Assembly (NCBI GenBank): GCA_963691705.1
Contig: OY829543.1
Span: 27,365,523-27,429,522, forward strand
Direction of reading: 5' to 3'
Length of the DNA stretch: 64,000 nucleotides
Origin: Viola odorata
Lineage: Eukaryota > Streptophyta > Magnoliopsida > Malpighiales > Violaceae
In this document: positions 10,901-24,600 of the stretch, piece after piece
How positions within the stretch are numbered: the first letter of the stretch is position 1
Layout: the number at the start of each line of letters is the position of its first letter
Notes under the pieces: generated by a model
The model's input: only the letters and a program-made list of their open reading frames with translations
Told to the model about the DNA's origin: nothing
Database searches by the model: none
Made by a program: the position numbers and the translations under genes

Positions 10901-13900
10901 GGCGCTCCTGGTGCGCGCATGTCTTCATGGTTTGCGAGGACTTGGCGCGGCATTCCTCATGGCTTGCGCGGCATATCCGTGAGGTCTTCACGTGGATACG
11001 AGTGAGAGTCCTCATGCTCGTATCATCTCCTCCCTCTTCAAATGGATTCGTCCTCGAATCTGCGCACTCCATTCCTTTGCGAATGTCACACATAGTACCT
11101 ACATAGGAGAGGTATGCATCAACACTATGGAAAAGGGTTGGAAAATAATTAAAAGGTAACTCAAAGCGATGTTGTGAAAATAAGTCCGTAGACTTCAAAA
11201 GACAAGGAATTTTCTCCCATGGGTGAAGAGTAGGCTTGGGAATTATTACAAGAAACAACCCTAAACTACACTTCCCTTAAGGCCTTGACCGCGGGCTTGA
11301 AAAGATGGGATTGGAGATCTATCGCAAGGCCTCGGATGGCTTAGGCGAGGGGACTTCATGGGATGCTAGGGTTGGCGCTCCTGGTGCGCGCATGTCTTCA
11401 TGGTTTGCGAGGACTTGGCGCGGCATTCCTCATGGCTTGTGCGGTCTATCCGTGAGGTCTTCACGTGGATACGAGTGAGAGTCCTCATGCTCGTATCATC
11501 TCCTCCCTCTTCAAATGGATTCGTCCTCGAATCTGCGCACTCCATTCCTTTGCGAATGTCACACATAGTACCTACATAGGAGAGGTATGCATCAACACTA
11601 TGGAAAAGGGTTGGAAAATAAGTAAAAGGAAACACAAAGCGATGTTGTAAAAATAAGTCCGTAGACTTCAAAAGACAAGGAATTTTCTCCCATGGGCGAA
11701 GAGTAGGCTTGGGAATTATTACAAGAAATAACCCTAAACTACACTTCCCTTAAGGCCTTGACCGCGGGCTTGAAAAGATGGGATTGGAGATCTATCGCAA
11801 GGCCTCGGATGGCTTATGCGAGGGGACTTCATGGGATGCTAGGGTTGGCGCTTGGTGCGCGCATGTCTTCATGGTTTGCGAGGACTTGGCGCGGCATTCC
11901 TCATGGCTTGCGCGGCCTATCCGTGAGGTCTTCACGTGGATATGAGTGAGAGCCCTCATGCTCGTATCATCTCCTCCCTCTTCAAATGGATTCGTCCTCG
12001 AATCTGCGCACTCCATTCCTTTGCGAATGCCACACATAGTACCTACATTGGAGAGGTATGCATCAACACTATGGAAAAGGGTTGGAAAATAACTAAAAGG
12101 TAACACAAAGCGATGTTGTAAAAATAAGTCCGTAGACTGCAAAAAACAAGGAATTTTCTCCCATGGGCGAAGAGTAGGCTTGGGAATTATTACAAGAAAC
12201 AACCCTAAACTACACTTCCCTTAAGGCCTTGACCGCGGGCTTGAAAAGATGGGATTGGAGATCTATCGCAAGGCCTCGGATGGCTTATGCGAGGGGACTT
12301 CATGGATGCTAGGGTTGGCGCGCCTGGTGCGCGCATGTCTTCATGGTTTGCGAGGACTTGGCGCGGCATTCCTCATGGCTTGCGCGGCCTATCCGTGAGG
12401 TCTTCACGTGGATACGAGTGAGAGTCCTCATGCTCGTATCATCTCCTCCCTCTTCAAATGGATTCGTCCTCGAATCTGCGCACTCCATTCCTTTGCGAAT
12501 GTCACACATAGTACCTACATAGGAGAGGTATGCATCAACACTATGGAAAAGGGTTGGAAAATAATTAAAAGGTAACTCAAAGCGATGTTGTGAAAATAAG
12601 TCCGTAGACTTCAAAAGACAAGGAATTTTCTCCCATGGGTGAAGAGTAGGCTTGGGAATTATTACAAGAAACAACCCTAAACTACACTTCCCTTAAGGCC
12701 TTGACCGCGGGCTTGAAAAGATGGGATTGGAGATCTATCGCAAGGCCTCGGATGGCTTAGGCGAGGGGACTTCATGGGATGCTAGGGTTGGCGCTCCTGG
12801 TGCGCGCATGTCTTCATGGTTTGCGAGGACTTGGCGCGGCATTCCTCATGGCTTGTGCGGTCTATCCGTGAGGTCTTCACGTGGATACGAGTGAGAGTCC
12901 TCATGCTCGTATCATCTCCTCCCTCTTCAAATGGATTCGTCCTCGAATCTGCGCACTCCATTCCTTTGCGAATGTCACACATAGTACCTACATAGGAGAG
13001 GTATGCATCAACACTATGGAAAAGGGTTGGAAAATAAGTAAAAGGAAACACAAAGCGATGTTGTAAAAATAAGTCCGTAGACTTCAAAAGACAAGGAATT
13101 TTCTCCCATGGGCGAAGAGTAGGCTTGGGAATTATTACAAGAAATAACCCTAAACTACACTTCCCTTAAGGCCTTGACCGCGGGCTTGAAAAGATGGGAT
13201 TGGAGAGCTATCGCAAGGCCTCGGATGGCTTAGGCGAGGGGACTTCATGGGATGCTAGGGTTGGCGCGCCTGGTGCGCGCATGTCTTCATGGTTTGCGAG
13301 GACTTGGCGCGGCATTCCTCATGGCTTGTGCGGCCTATCTGTGAGGTCTACACGTGGATACGAGTGAGAGTCCTCATGCTCGTATCATCTCCTCCCTCTT
13401 CAAATGGATTCGTCCTCAAATCTGCGCACTCCATTCCTTTGCGAATGCCACACATAGTACCTACATAGGAGAGGTATGCATCAACACTATGGAAAAGGGT
13501 TGGAAAATAACTAAAAGGAAACACAAAGCGATGTTGTAAAAATAAGTCCGTAGACTTCAAAAGACAAGGAATTTTCTCCCATGGGCGAAGAGTAGGCTTG
13601 GGAATTATTACAAGAAATAACCCTAAACTACACTTCCCTTAAGGCCTTGACCGCGGGCTTGAAAAGATGGGATTGGAGATCTATCGCAAGGCCTCGGATG
13701 GCTTATGCGAGGGGACTTCATGGGATGCTAGGTTTGGCGCTTGGTGCGCGCATGTCTTCATGGTTTGCGAGGACTTGGCGCGGCATGCCTCATGGCTTGC
13801 GCGGCCTATCCGTGAGGTCTTCACGTGGATATGAGTGAGAGCCCTCATGCTCGTATCATCTCCTCCCTCTTCAAATGGATTCGTCCTCGAATCTGCGCAC

Positions 13901-16900
13901 TCCATTCCTTTGCGAATGCCACACATAGTACCTACATAGGAGAGGTATGCATCAACACTATAGAAAAGGGTTGGAAAATAACTAAAAGGAAACACAAAGC
14001 GATGTTGTAAAAATAAGTCCGTAGACTTCAAAAGACAAGGAATTTTCTCCCATGGGCGAAGAGTAGGCTTGGGAATTATTACAAGAAACAACCCTAAACT
14101 ACACTTCCCTTAAGGCCTTGACCGCGGGCTTGAAAAGATGGGATTGGAGATCTATCGCAAGGCCTCGGATGGCTTATGCGAGGGGACTTCATGGGATGCT
14201 AGGGTTGGCGCTTGGTGCGCGCATGTCTTCATGGTTTGCGAGGACTTGGCGCGGCATTCCTCATGGCTTGCGCGGCCTATCCGTGAGGTCTTCACGTGGA
14301 TATGAGTGAGAGCCCTCATGCTCGTATCATCTCCTCCCTCTTCAAATGGATTCGTCCTCGAATCTGCGCACTCCATTCCTTTGCGAATGCCACACATAGT
14401 ACCTACATTGGAGAGGTATGCATCAACACTATGGAAAAGGGTTGGAAAATAACTAAAAGGTAACACAAAGCGATGTTGTAAAAATAAGTCCGTAGACTGC
14501 AAAAAACAAGGAATTTTCTCCCATGGGCGAAGAGTAGGCTTGGGAATTATTACAAGAAACAACCCTAAACTACACTTCCCTTAAGGCCTTGACCGCGGGC
14601 TTGAAAAGATGGGATTGGAGATCTATCGCAAGCCCTCGGATGGCTTATGCGAGGGGACTTCATGGATGCTAGGGTTGGCGCGCCTGGTGCGCGCATGTCT
14701 TCATGGTTTGCGAGGACTTGGCGCGGCATTCCTCATGGCTTGCGCGGCCTATCCGTGAGGTCTTCACGTGGATACGAGTGAGAGTCCTCATGCTCGTATC
14801 ATCTCCTCCCTCTTCAAATGGATTCGTCCTCGAATCTGCGCACTCCATTCCTTTGCGAATGTCACACATAGTACCTACATAGGAGAGGTATGCATCAACA
14901 CTATGGAAAAGGGTTGGAAAATAATTAAAAGGTAACTCAAAGCGATGTTGTGAAAATAAGTCCGTAGACTTCAAAAGACAAGGAATTTTCTCCCATGGGT
15001 GAAGAGTAGGCTTGGGAATTATTACAAGAAACAACCCTAAACTACACTTCTCTTAAGGCCTTGACCGCGGGCTTGAAAAGATGGGATTGGAGATCTATCG
15101 CAAGGCCTCGGATGGCTTAGGCGAGGGGACTTCATGGGATGCTAGGGTTGGCGCTCCTGGTGCGCGCATGTCTTCATGGTTTGCGAGGACTTGGCGCGGC
15201 ATTCCTCATGGCTTGTGCGGTCTATCCGTGAGGTCTTCACGTGGATACGAGTGAGAGTCCTCATGCTCGTATCATCTCCTCCCTCTTCAAATGGATTCGT
15301 CCTCGAATCTGCGCACTCCATTCCTTTGCGAATGTCACACATAGTACCTACATAGGAGAGGTATGCATCAACACTATGGAAAAGGGTTGGAAAATAAGTA
15401 AAAGGAAACACAAAGCGATGTTGTAAAAATAAGTCCGTAGACTTCAAAAGACAAGGAATTTTCTCCCATGGGCGAAGAGTAGGCTTGGGAATTATTACAA
15501 GAAACAACCCTAAACTACACTTCCCTTAAGGCCTTGACTGCGGGCTTCAAAATATGGGATTGGAGAGCTATCGCAAGGCCTCGGATGGCTTAGGGGAGGG
15601 GACTTCATGGGATGCTAGGGTTGGCGCGCCTGGTGCGCGCCTGGTACGCCCATGTCTTCATGGTTTGCGAGGACTTGGCGCGGCATTCCTCATGGCTTGC
15701 GAGGCCTATCCGTGAGGTCTACACGTGGATACGAGTGAGAGTCCTCATGCTCGTATCATCTCCTCCCTCTTCAAATGGATTCGTCCTCGAATCTGCGCAC
15801 TCCATTCCTTTGCGAATGCCACACATAGTACCTACATTGGAGAGGTATGCATCAACACTATGGAAAAGGGTTGGAAAATAACTAAAAGGTAACACAAAGC
15901 GATGTTGTAAAAATAAGTCCGTAGTCTGCAAAAAACAAGGAATTTTCTCCCATGGGCGAAGAGTAGGCTTGGGAATTATTACAAGAAACAACCCTAAACT
16001 ACACTTCCCTTAAGGCCTTGACCGCGGGCTTGAAAAGATGGGATTGGAGATCTATCGCAAGGCCTCGGATGGCTTATGCGAGGGGACTTCATGGGATGCT
16101 AGGGTTGGCGCTTGGTGCGCGCATGTCTTCATGGTTTGCGAGGACTTGGCGCGGCATTCCTCATGGCTTGCGCGGCCTATCCGTGAGGTCTTCACGTGGA
16201 TATGAGTGAGAGCCCTCATGCTCGTATCATCTCCTCCCTCTTCAAATGGATTCGTCCTCGAATCTGCGCACTCCATTCCTTTGCGAATGCCACACATAGT
16301 ACCTACATAGGAGAGGTATGCATCAACACTATGGAAAAGGGTTGGAAAATAACTAAAAGGAAACACAAAGCGATGTTGTAAAAATAAGTCCGTAGACTTC
16401 AAAAGACAAGGAATTTTCTCCCATGGGCGAAGAGTAGGCTTGGGAATTATTACAAGAAACAACCCTAAACTACACTTCCCTTAAGGCCTTGACCGCGGGC
16501 TTGAAAAGATGGGATTGGAGATCTATCGCAAGGCCTCGGATGGCTTATGCGAGGGGACTTCATGGGATGCTAGGGTTGGCGCTTGGTGCGCGCATGTCTT
16601 CATGGTTTGCGAGGACTTGGCGCGGCATTCCTCATGGCTTGCGCGGCCTATCCGTGAGGTCTTCACGTGGATATGAGTGAGAGCCCTCATGCTCGTATCA
16701 TCTCCTCCCTCTTCAAATGGATTCGTCCTCGAATCTGCGCACTCCATTCCTTTGCGAATGCCACACATAGTACCTACATTGGAGAGGTATGCATCAACAC
16801 TATGGAAAAGGGTTGGAAAATAACTAAAAGGTAACACAAAGCGATGTTGTAAAAATAAGTCCGTAGACTGCAAAAAACAAGGAATTTTCTCCCATGGGCG

Positions 16901-17405
16901 AAGAGTAGGCTTGGGAATTATTACAAGAAACAACCCTAAACTACACTTCCCTTAAGGCCTTGACCGCGGGCTTGAAAAGATGGGATTGGAGATCTATCGC
17001 AAGGCCTCGGATGGCTTATGCGAGGGGACTTCATGGATGCTAGGGTTGGCGCGCCTGGTGCGCGCATGTCTTCATGGTTTGCGAGGACTTGGCGCGGCAT
17101 TCCTCATGGCTTGCGCGGCCTATCCGTGAGGTCTTCACGTGGATATGAGTGAGAGCCCTCATGCTCGTATCATCTCCTCCCTCTTCAAATGGATTCGTCC
17201 TCGAATCTGCGCACTCCATTCCTTTGCGAATGCCACACATAGTACCTACATTGGAGAGGTATGCATCAACACTATGCAAAAGGGTTGGAAAATAACTAAA
17301 AGGTAACACAAAGCGATGTTGTAAAAATAAGTCCGTAGACTGCAAAAGACAAGGAATTTTCTCCCATGGGCGAAGAGTAGGCTTGGGAATTATTACAAGA
17401 AACAA
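7956..17405. repeat. Array segment D: recurring 471-472-473 bp higher-order repeat
   Basis: Unit lengths run 471, 471, 472, 473, 471, 472, 473, 473, 471, 472, 473, 473, 471, 471, 472, 473, 484, 471, 471, 472. The core trimer of 1,416 bp recurs with one or more extra monomers (spacings of 1,416, 1,889 and 2,360 bp between matching units). Tags that travel with position are CATGGATGC (472 units), GGGTGAAGAG, and AATAAGTAAAAGG, which is found only in units ending 9,842, 11,731, 13,147 and 15,507. Unequal crossing-over between out-of-register trimers would explain the extra monomers. Confidence 0.85.
8898..9369. repeat. Representative 472-bp monomer class (1-nt deletion)
   Basis: This unit reads CTTCATGGATGCTAGG where other units read CTTCATGGGATGCTAGG, a single-G deletion. 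The same deletion marks units ending at 9,369, 10,785, 12,674, 15,034 and 17,405, always just after a 471-bp unit. The first four of these also share GGGTGAAGAG in place of GGGCGAAGAG. One mutation recurring in the same block context is a good tag for block duplication. A sixth 472-bp unit, ending at 28,361, has an unrelated change near 28,297. Confidence 0.88.
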
Positions 17406-20400
17406 CCCTAAACTACACTTCCCTTAAGGCCTTGACCGCGGGCTTGAAAAGATGGGATTGGAGAGCTATCGCAAGGCCTCGGATGGCTTAGGCGAGGGGA
17501 CTTCATGGGATGCTAGGGTTGGCGCTCCTGGTGCGCGCATGTCTTCATGGTTTGCGAGGACTTGGCGCGGCATTCCTCATGGCTTGTGCGGCCTATCTGT
17601 GAGGTCTACACGTGGATACGAGTGAGAGTCCTCATGCTCGTATCATCTCCTCCCTCTTCAAATGGATTCGTCCTCGAATCTGCGCACTCCATTCCTTTGC
17701 GAATGTCACACATAGTACCTACACAGGAGCGTTATGCATCAACACTATGGAAAAGGGTTGGAAAATAATTAAAAGGTAACTCAAAGCGATGTTGTGAAAA
17801 TAAGTCCGTAGACTTCAAAAGACAAGGAATTTTCTCCCATGGGCGAAGAGTAGGCTTGGGAATTATTACAAGAAACAACCCTAAACTACACTTCCCTTAA
17901 GGCCTTGACTGCGGGCTTCAAAATATGGGATTGGAGAGCTATCGCAAGGCCTCGGATGGCTTAGGGGAGGGGACTTCATGGGATGCTAGGGTTGGCGCGC
18001 CTGGTACGCCCATGTCTTCATGGTTTGCGAGGACTTGGCGCGGCATTCCTCATGGCTTGCGCGGCCTATCCGTGAGGTCTACACGTGGATACGAGTGAGA
18101 GTCCTCATGCTCGTATCATCTCCTCCCTCTTCAAATGGATTCGTCCTCGAATCTGCGCACTCCATTCCTTTGCGAATGCCACACATAGTACCTACATAGG
18201 AGAGGTATGCATCAACACTATGGAAAAGGGTTGGAAAATAACTAAAAGGAAACACAAAGCGATGTTGTAAAAATAAGTCCGTAGACTTCAAAAGACAAGG
18301 AATTTTCTCCCATGGGCGAAGAGTAGGCTTGGGAATTATTACAAGAAATAACCCTAAACTACACTTCCCTTAAGGCCTTGACCGCGGGCTTGAAAAGATG
18401 GGATTGGAGAGCTATCGCAAGGCCTCGGATGGCTTAGGCGAGGGGACTTCATGGGATGCTAGGGTTGGCGCGCCTGGTGCGCGCATGTCTTCATGGTTTG
18501 CGAGGACTTGGCGCGGCATTCCTCATGGCTTGTGCGGCCTATCTGTGAGGTCTACACGTGGATACGAGTGAGAGTCCTCATGCTCGTATCATCTCCTCCC
18601 TCTTCAAATGGATTCGTCCTCGAATCTGCGCACTCCATTCCTTTGCGAATGTCACACATAGTTCCTACATAGGAGAGGTATGCATCAACACTATGGAAAA
18701 GGGTTGGAAAATAACTAAAAGGTAACACAAAGCGATGTTGTAAAAATAAGTCCGTCGACTTCAAAAGACAAGGAATTTTCTCCCATGGGCGAAGAGTAGG
18801 GTTGGGAATTATTACAAGAAACAACCCTAAACTACACTTCCCTTAAGGCCTTGACCGCGGGCTTGAAGAGATGGGATTGGAGAGCTAGCGCAAGGCCTCG
18901 GATGGCTTAGGCGAGGGGACTTCATGGGATGCTAGGGTTGGCGCGCCTGGTGCGCGCCTGGTACGCCTATGTCTTCATGGTTTGCGAGGACTTGGCGCGG
19001 CATTCCTCATGGCTTGCGCGGCCTATCCGTGAGGTCTTCACGTGGATACGAGTGAGAGTCCTCATGCTCGTATGATCTCCTCCCTCTTCAAATGGATTCG
19101 TCCTCGAATCTGCGCACTCCATTCCTTTGCGAATGTCACACATAGTACCTACATAGGAGAGGTATGCATCAACACTATGGAAAAGGGTTGGAAAATAACT
19201 AAAAGGTAACACAAAGCGATGTTGTAAAAATAAGTCCGTAGACGTCAAAAGACAAGGAATTTTCTCCCATGGGCGAAGAGTAGGCTTGGGAATTATTACA
19301 AGAAACAACCCTAAACTACACTTCCCTTAAGGCCTTGACTGCGGGCTTCAAAAGATGGGATTGGAGACCTATCGCAAGGCCTCGGATGGCTTAGGGGAGG
19401 GGACTTCATGGGATGCTAGGGTTGGCGCGCCTGGTGCGCGCCTGGTACGCCCATGTCTTCATGGTTTGCGAGGACTTGGCGCGGCATTCCTCATGGCTTG
19501 CGCGGCCTATCCGTGAGGTCTTCACGTGGATACGAGTGAGAGTCCTCATGCTCGTATCATCTCCTCCCTCTTCAAATGGATTCGTCCTCGAATCTGCGCA
19601 CTCCATTCCTTTGCGAATGTCACACATAGTACCTACATAGGAGAGGTATGCATCAACACTATGGAAAAGGGTTGGAAAATAATTAAAAGGTAACTCAAAG
19701 CGATGTTGTGAAAATAAGTCCGTAGACTTCAAAAGACAAGGAATTTTCTCCCATGGGCGAAGAGTAGGCTTGGGAATTATTACAAGAAACAACCCTAAAC
19801 TACACTTCCCTTAAGGCCTTGACCGCGGGCTTGAAAAGATAGGATTGGAGATCTATCGCAAGGCCTCGGATGGCTTATGCGAGGGGACTTCATGGGATGC
19901 TAGGGTTGGCGCTTGGTGCGCGCATGTCTTCATGGTTTGCGAGGACTTGGCGCGGCATTCCTCATGGCTTGCGCGGCCTATCCGTGAGGTCTTCACGTGG
20001 ATATGAGTGAGAGCCCTCATGCTCGTATCATCTCCTCCCTCTTCAAATGGATTCGTCCTCGAATCTGCGCACTCCATTCCTTTGCGAATGCCACACATAG
20101 TACCTACATTGGAGAGGTATGCATCAACACTATGGAAAAGGGTTGGAAAATAACTAAAAGGTAACACAAAGCGATGTTGTAAAAATAAGTCCGTAGACTG
20201 CAAAAAACAAGGAATTTTCTCCCATGGGCGAAGAGTAGGCTTGGGAATTATAACAAGAAACAACCCTAAACTACACTTCCCTTAAGGCCTTGACCGCGGG
20301 CTTGAAAAGATGGGATTGGAGATCTATCGCAAGGCCTCGGATGGCTTATGCGAGGGGACTTCATGGGATGCTAGGGTTGGCGCGCCTGGTGCGCGCATGT

Positions 20401-21682
20401 CTTCATGGTTTGCGAGGACTTGGCGCGGCATTCCTCATGGCTTGCGCGGCCTATCCGTGAGGTCTTCACGTGGATACGAGTGAGAGTCCTCATGCTCGTA
20501 TCATCTCCTCCCTCTTCAAATGGATTCGTCCTCGAATCTGCGCACTCCATTCCTTTGCGAATGTCACACATAGTACCTACATAGGAGAGGTATGCATCAA
20601 CACTATGGAAAAGGGTTGGAAAATAATTAAAAGGTAACTCAAAGCGATGTTGTGAAAATAAGTCCGTAGACTTCAAAAGACAAGGAATTTTCTCCCATGG
20701 GCGAAGAGTAGGCTTGGGAATTATTACAAGAAACAACCCTAAACTACACTTCCCTTAAGGCCTTGACCGCGGGCTTGAAAAGATGGGATTGGAGATCTAT
20801 CGCAAGGCCTCGGATGGCTTATGCGAGGGGACTTCATGGGATGCTAGGGTTGGCGCGCCTGGTGCGCGCATGTCTTCATGGTTTGCGAGGACTTGGCGCG
20901 GCATTCCTCATGGCTTGCGCGGCCTATCCGTGAGGTCTTCACGTGGATATGAGTGAGAGCCCTCATGCTCGTATCATCTCCTCCCTCTTCAAATGGATTC
21001 GTCCTCGAATCTGCGCACTCCATTCCTTTGCGAATGCCACACATAGTACCTACATTGGAGAGGTATGCATCAACACTATGGAAAAGGGTTGGAAAATAAC
21101 TAAAAGGTAACACAAAGCGATGTTGTAAAAATAAGTCCGTAGACTGCAAAAGACAAGGAATTTTCTCCCATGGGCGAAGACTAGGCTTGGGAATTATTAC
21201 AAGAAACAACCCTAAACTACACTTCCCTTAAGGCCTTGACCGCGGGCTTGAAAAGATGGGATTGGAGATCTATCGCAAGGCCTCGGATGGCTTAGGCGAG
21301 GGGACTTCATGGGATGCTAGGGTTGGCACGCCTGGTGCGCGCATGTCTTCATGGTTTGCGAGGACTTGGCGCGGCATTCCTCATGGCTTGTGCGGCCTAT
21401 CTGTGAGGTCTACACGTGGATACGAGTGAGAGTCCTCATGCTCGTATCATCTCCTCCCTCTTCAAATGGATTCGTCCTCGAATCTGCGCACTCCATTCCT
21501 TTGCGAATGTCACACATAGTTCCTACATAGGAGAGGTATGCATCAACACTATGGAAAAGGGTTGGAAAATAACTAAAAGGTAACACAAAGCGATGTTGTA
21601 AAAATAAGTCCGTCGACTTCAAAAGACAAGGAATTTTCTCCCATGGGCGAAGAGTAGGGTTGGGAATTATTACAAGAAACAA
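17406..21682. repeat. Array segment E: source block of the 2,858-bp hexamer
   Basis: Units end at 17,878, 18,351, 18,824, 19,308, 19,792, 20,263, 20,736, 21,209 and 21,682. Units 18,352-20,263 reappear 2,858 bp further on (21,210-23,121). Shared marks include CCGTCGACTTC with GTTCCTACATAGG, GTAGACGTCAAAAG, and GAAAAGATAGGATTGG. Differences include CTCGTATGATC at 19,070-19,080, found only in the first copy. The unit ending 18,351 is 473 bp although it belongs with the 484-bp family, because it lost one 11-bp copy. Confidence 0.82.
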
Positions 21683-24600
21683 CCCTAAACTACACTTCCC
21701 TTAAGGCCTTGACCGCGGGCTTGAAGAGATGGGATTGGAGAGCTAGCGCAAGGCCTCGGATGGCTTAGGCGAGGGGACTTCATGGGATGCTAGGGTTGGC
21801 GCGCCTGGTGCGCGCCTGGTACGCCTATGTCTTCATGGTTTGCGAGGACTTGGCGCGGCATTCCTCATGGCTTGCGCGGCCTATCCGTGAGGTCTTCACG
21901 TGGATACGAGTGAGAGTCCTCATGCTCGTATCATCTCCTCCCTCTTCAAATGGATTCGTCCTCGAATCTGCGCACTCCATTCCTTTGCGAATGTCACACA
22001 TAGTACCTACATAGGAGAGGTATGCATCAACACTATGGAAAAGGGTTGGAAAATAACTAAAAGGTAACACAAAGCGATGTTGTAAAAATAAGTCCGTAGA
22101 CGTCAAAAGACAAGGAATTTTCTCCCATGGGCGAAGAGTAGGCTTGGGAATTATTACAAGAAACAACCCTAAACTACACTTCCCATAAGGCCTTGACTGC
22201 GGGCTTCAAAAGATGGGATTGGAGAGCTATCGCAAGGCCTCGGATGGCTTAGGGGAGGGGACTTCATGGGATGCTAGGGTTGGCGCGCCTGGTGCGCGCC
22301 TGGTACGCCCATGTCTTCATGGTTTGCGAGGACTTGGCGCGGCATTCCTCATGGCTTGCGCGGCCTATCCGTGAGGTCTTCACGTGGATACGAGTGAGAG
22401 TCCTCATGCTCGTATCATCTCCTCCCTCTTCAAATGGATTCGTCCTCGAATCTGCGCACTCCATTCCTTTGCGAATGTCACACATAGTACCTACATAGGA
22501 GAGGTATGCATCAACACTATGGAAAAGGGTTGGAAAATAATTAAAAGGTAACTCAAAGCGATGTTGTGAAAATAAGTCCGTAGACTTCAAAAGACAAGGA
22601 ATTTTCTCCCATGGGCGAAGAGTAGGCTTGGGAATTATTACAAGAAACAACCCTAAACTACACTTCCCTTAAGGTCTTGACCGCGAGCTTGAAAAGATAG
22701 GATTGGAGATCTATCGCAAGGCCTCGGATGGCTTATGCGAGGGGACTTCATGGGATGCTAGGGTTGGCGCTTGGTGCGCGCATGTCTTCATGGTTTGCGA
22801 GGACTTGGCGCGGCATTCCTCATGGCTTGCGCGGCCTATCCGTGAGGTCTTCACGTGGATATGAGTGAGAGCCCTCATGCTCGTATCATCTCCTCCCTCT
22901 TCAAATGGATTCGTCCTCGAATCTGCGCACTCCATTCCTTTGCGAATGCCACACATAGTACCTACATTGGAGAGGTATGCATCAACACTATGGAAAAGGG
23001 TTGGAAAATAACTAAAAGGTAACACAAAGCGATGTTGTAAAAATAAGTCCGTAGACTGCAAAAAACAAGGAATTTTCTCCCATGGGCGAAGAGTAGGCTT
23101 GGGAATTATTACAAGAAACAACCCTAAACTACACTTCCCTTAAGGCCTTGACCGCGGGCTTGAAAAGATGGGATTGGAGATCTATCGCAAGGCCTCGGAT
23201 GGCTTATGCGAGGGGACTTCATGGGATGCTAGGGTTGGCGCGCCTGGTGCGCGCATGTCTTCATGGTTTGCGAGGACTTGGCGCGGCATTCCTCATGGCT
23301 TGCGCGGCCTATCCATGAGGTCTTCACGTGGATACGAGTGAGAGTCCTCATGCTCGTATCATCTCCTCCCTCTTCAAATGGATTCGTCCTCGAATCTGCG
23401 CACTCCATTCCTTTGCGAATGTCACACATAGTACCTACATAGGAGAGGTATGCATCAACACTATGGAAAAGGGTTGGAAAATAACTAAAAGGTAACACAA
23501 AGCGATGTTGTAAAAATAAGTCCGTAGACGTCAAAAGACAAGGAATTTTCTCCCATGGGCGAAGAGTAGGCTTGGGAATTATTACAAGAAACAACCCTAA
23601 ACTACACTTCCCTTAAGACCTTGACTGCGGGCTTCAAAAGATGGGAATGGAGACCTATCGCAAGGCCTCGGATGGCTTAGGGGAGGGGACTTCATGGGAT
23701 GCTAGGGTTGGCGCGCCTGGTGCGCGCCTGGTACGCCCATGTCTTCATGGTTTGCGAGGACTTGGCGCGGCATTCCTCATGGCTTGCGCGGCCTATCCGT
23801 GAGGTCTTCACGTGGATACGAGTGAGAGTCCTCATGCTCGTATCATCTCCTCCCTCTTCAAATGGATTCGTCCTCGAATCTGCGCACTCCATTCCTTTGC
23901 GAATGTCACACATAGTACCTACATAGGAGAGGTATGCATCAACACTATGGAAAAGGGTTGGAAAATAATTAAAAGGTAACTCAAAGCGATGTTGTGAAAA
24001 TAAGTCCGTAGACTTCAAAAGACAAGGAATTTTCTCCCATGGGCGAAGAGTAGGCTTGGGAATTATTACAAGAAACAACCCTAAACTACACTTCCCTTAA
24101 GGCCTTGACCGCGGGCTTGAAAAGATAGGATTGGAGATCTATCGCAAGGCCTCGGATGGCTTATGCGAGGGGACTTCATGGGATGCTAGGGTTGGCGCTT
24201 GGTGCGCGCATGTCTTCATGGTTTGCGAGGACTTGGCGCGGCATTCCTCATGGCTTGCGCGGCCTATCCGTGAGGTCTTCACGTGGATATGAGTGAGAGC
24301 CCTCATGCTCGTATCATCTCCTCCCTCTTCAAATGGATTCGTCCTCGAATCTGCGCACTCCATTCCTTTGCGAATGCCACACATAGTACCTACATTGGAG
24401 AGGTATGCATCAACACTATGGAAAAGGGTTGGAAAATAACTAAAAGGTAACACAAAGCGATGTTGTAAAAATAAGTCCGTAGACTGCAAAAAACAAGGAA
24501 TTTTCTCCCATGGGCGAAGAGTAGGGTTGGGAATTATTACAAGAAACAACCCTAAACTACACTTCCCTTAAGGCCTTGACCGCGGGCTTGAAGAGATGGG

